DNA from: Planctomycetota bacterium
GTDB taxonomy: Bacteria > Planctomycetota > UBA1135 > GCA-002686595
Reading direction: 5' to 3'
Assembly: GCA_012959785.1 (NCBI GenBank)
Contig: DUCM01000005.1
Coordinates: 186,001-250,000, forward strand
Length of the DNA stretch: 64,000 nt
The notes below the pieces were generated by a model. That model worked only from the letters and a program-made list of their open reading frames with translations, was not told the DNA's origin and did not search any database. The translations under genes were made by a program, and so were the position numbers. Below are positions 61,262 to 64,000 of the stretch, in pieces; the stretch's first letter is position 1; each line of letters begins with the position of its first letter.

Positions 61262-62533
61262 TCAGCCTTCGACGCGCCGCAGGAGGCGCGCGATGCGGCC
61301 TTCGAGGTCGCGGTTCAAGGCGCGACCGCGGGCGCCCGCGCCGCAGCGGCCGTTGACTTCCAGGGCCCGCCGCGCTGCCCCCAGAGCGGCCACGGGATCA
61401 GAACTGCGGTGCTCCAGGCACTTTGCCTGGGACACCAGGGCAGGGGCGGTGTGCTCGTCCTCAGGGTGCACCACAAATTCCTCCAGGGCTGCTTGGGCGG
61501 CGTCCAGGGAACCCTCACGCCTCAGCAGGTCGGCGCGCAGAAGGGCCAGGCTGCGGGCGTCGGCGCACTGGCGCTCGAGGGCGCGCTCGAGCCAGAGCAG
61601 TCCTTCGGCGCTACGGCCAGCCGCCAACTCCGCCCGCGCGATTCCAGCCGCGCGGGTGCCCGGGTCCCCCGCCAGGGGCGACCTGTCAGCCCGGGTTTCC
61701 AGGCGCGAGCGTCCCAGGTGGGCGGCCAGGGTGACCAGGCTGAGTACATCGAGCAGGTTGTGCTGAAAGACCCCCGCCAGGCGGTGAGGTCTTCCCGCGA
61801 GGTAATTAAACCAGGCCTCCGGCGCCATGGATCCAGGCAAGTCGGAAGCCCGCTCCAGGCCGCACAGCTCGGCCTCGAGGGTCTTCAAGCGCCCGTCGGG
61901 ATAGGCTCCACGATAGAGGCGCCGACAGGGGTGATAGAGGTCCAGGTGCGGGCGTCCGTCGAAGGGCGCGCTCACCGCACAGAGGCGCATCTTGTCCTCG
62001 AGGCGGTGGCGGTCGAAGGACTTGCCGAAGAACGAGACCAGGGATCCGCGGGCGCGAATGCGGCCTGCGCACTCCTCCAAGAGCTCCGCCTCGCCTCCGG
62101 GGTCGCGCAGGAATCCCTGCCAGAGTTGGAAGCGCGGGCCGCCATCGCCATCGAATTCAAAAGTCCCCAGGCCAACCATGAAAACATAAGTGCCCGCGCC
62201 CCCCGACAGGCCGGTGGTTTCGGTGTCGAGGTAGACCGCATCGAAGAGGTCCAGGTCCGCCAGAGCCTTGTCGCCGGTGAGCAGTACGAACTCGGCTGCA
62301 TGGGCCGCGCTGACTTCCCCCAGGGCAAAGTCTCCGTGCTCGACGTCCAGGGCAAAGCTGGCCTCGCGAAACCAGGTGCGCCCGCCGTCGCGGGTTTGCA
62401 GGCCCTTTGGTTCGCCGGTCTCGCCAGGGTGCCCGCCCGCCAGATCCAGAGGGGTGGGCTCCAGAGGGGCAGTCTCCCGGGGCGGGTCCTTGCGCAGACG
62501 CCGCAGTCGGCTGCGAAAATCCGTCGCGCTCAT
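61262..62533 (-). CDS. YprB/MrfB-like RNase H-fold exonuclease
   Basis: 423 residues. A DEDD-type exonuclease core lies at about 98-290: DTETTGL (first acidic pair), SFFGKSFDRHRL, DLYHPCRRLYRG, and HNLLDVLSL with the last acidic residue. A C-terminal TPR-like part (about 300-420) follows. In Bacillus subtilis YprB (MrfB) works with the helicase YprA (MrfA) in repair of mitomycin damage. Here the two are also adjacent, overlapping by 4 nt (62530-62533), which strongly supports the pairing. Confidence 0.85.
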   Translation of the reverse strand: MSATDFRSRLRRLRKDPPRETAPLEPTPLDLAGGHPGETGEPKGLQTRDGGRTWFREASFALDVEHGDFALGEVSAAHAAEFVLLTGDKALADLDLFDAVYLDTETTGLSGGAGTYVFMVGLGTFEFDGDGGPRFQLWQGFLRDPGGEAELLEECAGRIRARGSLVSFFGKSFDRHRLEDKMRLCAVSAPFDGRPHLDLYHPCRRLYRGAYPDGRLKTLEAELCGLERASDLPGSMAPEAWFNYLAGRPHRLAGVFQHNLLDVLSLVTLAAHLGRSRLETRADRSPLAGDPGTRAAGIARAELAAGRSAEGLLWLERALERQCADARSLALLRADLLRREGSLDAAQAALEEFVVHPEDEHTAPALVSQAKCLEHRSSDPVAALGAARRALEVNGRCGAGARGRALNRDLEGRIARLLRRVEG

Positions 62534-64000
62534 GGAGCAGCGGCCAGGGCCAGGCTCAAGGTGCCCTCGTCCGTGCTGAGCGCTTCTGGAACGGGGCCGC
62601 TCACGAGGTGCTCGAGGATGCGCAAGGCGGTTTCCTTACCCGCCGGGCCCACCTCCCCGGGCGGCCCCACGCAAGCGGGGCAACCGGCGCTGCAAGGACA
62701 GCCGAGAGCCACATCGCGCGCCGCCGCCAAGACCGAGCGAAACTCGTCGAAGAGCAGATCAGAGAGCCCCACTCCGCCGCTGACGCGATCGTAAAGGTAC
62801 AGGGCCGGGGCCTTGAAGTGCGCTGACTTGACCTGGGTGGAGATGCCCAAGTCGCGGGGCTGGCAGCGCACAAAAAGAGGTGCCACGCGGCGTACAAGAT
62901 GCCCCACGCCATGCCAGGCCGCGCCGCGGCTGCCGCTCTGGAGCCCCAACTCCGCGGCGCTGGCTTCGGAGAGGGTCAGCACGAAGGCTTCGGTGTCGAG
63001 TTCCTCCGCGGGCAGCGAGATGTCCTCGGCGCCGACGCTTTCGCGGGTGTAGTAGCGCACCTTCTTGTAGAGGGTAGCCAGACAGGTGACATGCACCTCA
63101 CCGCGCCAGATGGCGCAGTCCTGGCCCTCGCTGGAAAAGCTCGGCGGGTCCGCACCCAGTTCACTGGCCTGTCCCGGCTCTGCGAGAATCAAAGTCTCAG
63201 GGACATGGGGATTTGCCACCGGCGCCACAGCCCTCGAACGGGCATGGCAGACCTCGAGACGCAGGACGCGCACTTCGGTATTGGTCTCGGCTTCGGTGAA
63301 GTAGTCGCTGTCCACTTCGCGGGCGTAAGCCCGGCGATTCTTGTAGTCGAAGGTCTCGACCTTCCAGGTCTGGCCCTCGACCATGTAAATGGCGCCCTCG
63401 TGGACCGTGGTGATCGAGGCTTCGCGGTCAATCTCGCCGATGGCTTTTTCGGTGACCACATCGAGGATAAGGACATTGTCCGGTTCGCCGCCGGCCAGGG
63501 CCACATCCCCGGCAGGGTAGGCGTCGGCCATCCAGTACCAGTGCTTGTCGCGGGCCAGGAGAAGGTTCGACTCCTCGGCCAGGTAGTCCAGGATCGGGGC
63601 CGCCTCGCGGGAATCGCCGTAGCTCACACAGGCGAGCTTGTCGCCTTCGGGCGCGCGCTGAAAGGGCAGCTCGAACGCCGCGCACTTCAGTTGCTCCGAG
63701 AGGATCACCAGGTTGTCGGGGTCCAGAGCCAGGCGCTCCTTGGGCGCACCGAACAAGTAGTCAGGGTGCCCGGCGAGGTACTGGTCCACGGGGTCGGACT
63801 GGGCGATCTGCACCACAAGGCTGGGCTTGTTGCGGCGCCCCACCCGGCCGGCGCGCTGCCAGAAGGATGCTTGAGAGCCGGGGTAGCCCACCAGCACGGC
63901 CACATCCAGGCTGCCGATATCGATGCCGAGTTCCAGGGCGTTGGTGCTCACCACCACCTTGACCTCGCCCTTGCGCAGACCGCTCTCGATCTCGCGTCGC
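62530..64000 (-). CDS. YprA/MrfA-like DEAD/DEAH-box helicase, C-terminal part (partial)
   Basis: The 5' part lies beyond base 64000. Visible are superfamily 2 motif V (VVSTNALELGIDIGSLD) and motif VI (QRAGRVGRR), a strand-rich middle region, and a C-terminal domain ending in the four-cysteine cluster CPCSAGCPAC of the DUF1998/MrfA zinc-binding type. The helicase unwinds DNA, and in Bacillus acts with the nuclease now encoded just downstream. At the window edge the frame stays open (R-R-E-I-E-S-G-L-R-K-G-E-V-K). At least 490 residues are present. Confidence 0.88.
   Translation of the reverse strand, partial: RREIESGLRKGEVKVVVSTNALELGIDIGSLDVAVLVGYPGSQASFWQRAGRVGRRNKPSLVVQIAQSDPVDQYLAGHPDYLFGAPKERLALDPDNLVILSEQLKCAAFELPFQRAPEGDKLACVSYGDSREAAPILDYLAEESNLLLARDKHWYWMADAYPAGDVALAGGEPDNVLILDVVTEKAIGEIDREASITTVHEGAIYMVEGQTWKVETFDYKNRRAYAREVDSDYFTEAETNTEVRVLRLEVCHARSRAVAPVANPHVPETLILAEPGQASELGADPPSFSSEGQDCAIWRGEVHVTCLATLYKKVRYYTRESVGAEDISLPAEELDTEAFVLTLSEASAAELGLQSGSRGAAWHGVGHLVRRVAPLFVRCQPRDLGISTQVKSAHFKAPALYLYDRVSGGVGLSDLLFDEFRSVLAAARDVALGCPCSAGCPACVGPPGEVGPAGKETALRILEHLVSGPVPEALSTDEGTLSLALAAAP

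Overview
The window is a GC-rich, gene-dense bacterial chromosome segment carrying almost only core-metabolism and envelope genes. I see no transposase, integrase, phage gene, CRISPR array or toxin-antitoxin pair. The best guess for the host is a deep-branching member of the Planctomycetota. This is an inference. It rests on a secreted protein (26181-27206) whose C-terminal module (YC..x..NS.G, PFGNG, C-V-G-G, NFQFW.RD, FNLS.) I associate with large secreted families of that phylum, on the mix of GT-C membrane proteins, FHA-kinase and orphan CheX genes, on weak or absent Shine-Dalgarno sequences, and on frequent GTG/TTG starts. A Gram-negative-type envelope is indicated by a LolC/E-LolD transporter.

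Layout. 1-3949: start of a minus-strand family 2 glycosyltransferase, then an OPT peptide transporter coupled to an unknown membrane protein, then a PepSY-like/FKBP prolyl isomerase. 3994-9485 (minus): leuS-tldE-tldD. 9835-9964: tRNA-Ala(GGC) and its terminator. 10072-13716: lysS-lolC/E-lolD. 13717-15604 (minus): Na/Pi cotransporter and PhoU-like protein. 15653-20019 (minus): xseB-ispA-dxs-nadK (isoprenoid precursors, NADP). 20323-28011: B12-binding radical SAM protein, two divergent GT-C-like membrane proteins (one TMTC-like with TPRs), a lipoprotein cytochrome c, a secreted protein and a DUF2071 protein.

28160-39204 is the centrepiece: a ten-gene, almost fully translationally coupled heme operon, hemA-hemC-hemD-hemB-hemL-[histidine kinase-response regulator]-hemE-hemN-hemG. 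It covers every step from glutamyl-tRNA to protoporphyrin IX and has a complete two-component system inside it. Ferrochelatase is not in the window.

39192-44691: a secreted amidohydrolase homologue that has lost metal ligands, an SDR, a four-S1-domain RNA-binding protein, and an orphan CheY-CheX-CheX module. 44981-50102: panB, an FAD oxidoreductase of the COG2509 type, a possible cupin/JmjC-like protein and a bipartite methyltransferase. 50185-54110 (minus): gap-pgk-rpe-accD. 54390-61251 (plus): tilS, yggS-FHA/Ser-Thr kinase, and a purine nucleoside phosphorylase homologue lacking catalytic residues coupled to purN. 61262-64000 (minus): a YprB/MrfB-like nuclease and the C-terminal part of a YprA/MrfA-like helicase, which runs off the window.

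Genes are tightly packed. Most neighbours within operons overlap by 1-4 nt (ATGA, TTGA or TGATG), and convergent genes end within a few bases of each other. The best candidates for something undescribed are the two-component system inside the heme operon, the CheY-CheX-CheX module without a kinase, and two apparent pseudoenzymes (PNP-like and amidohydrolase-like).
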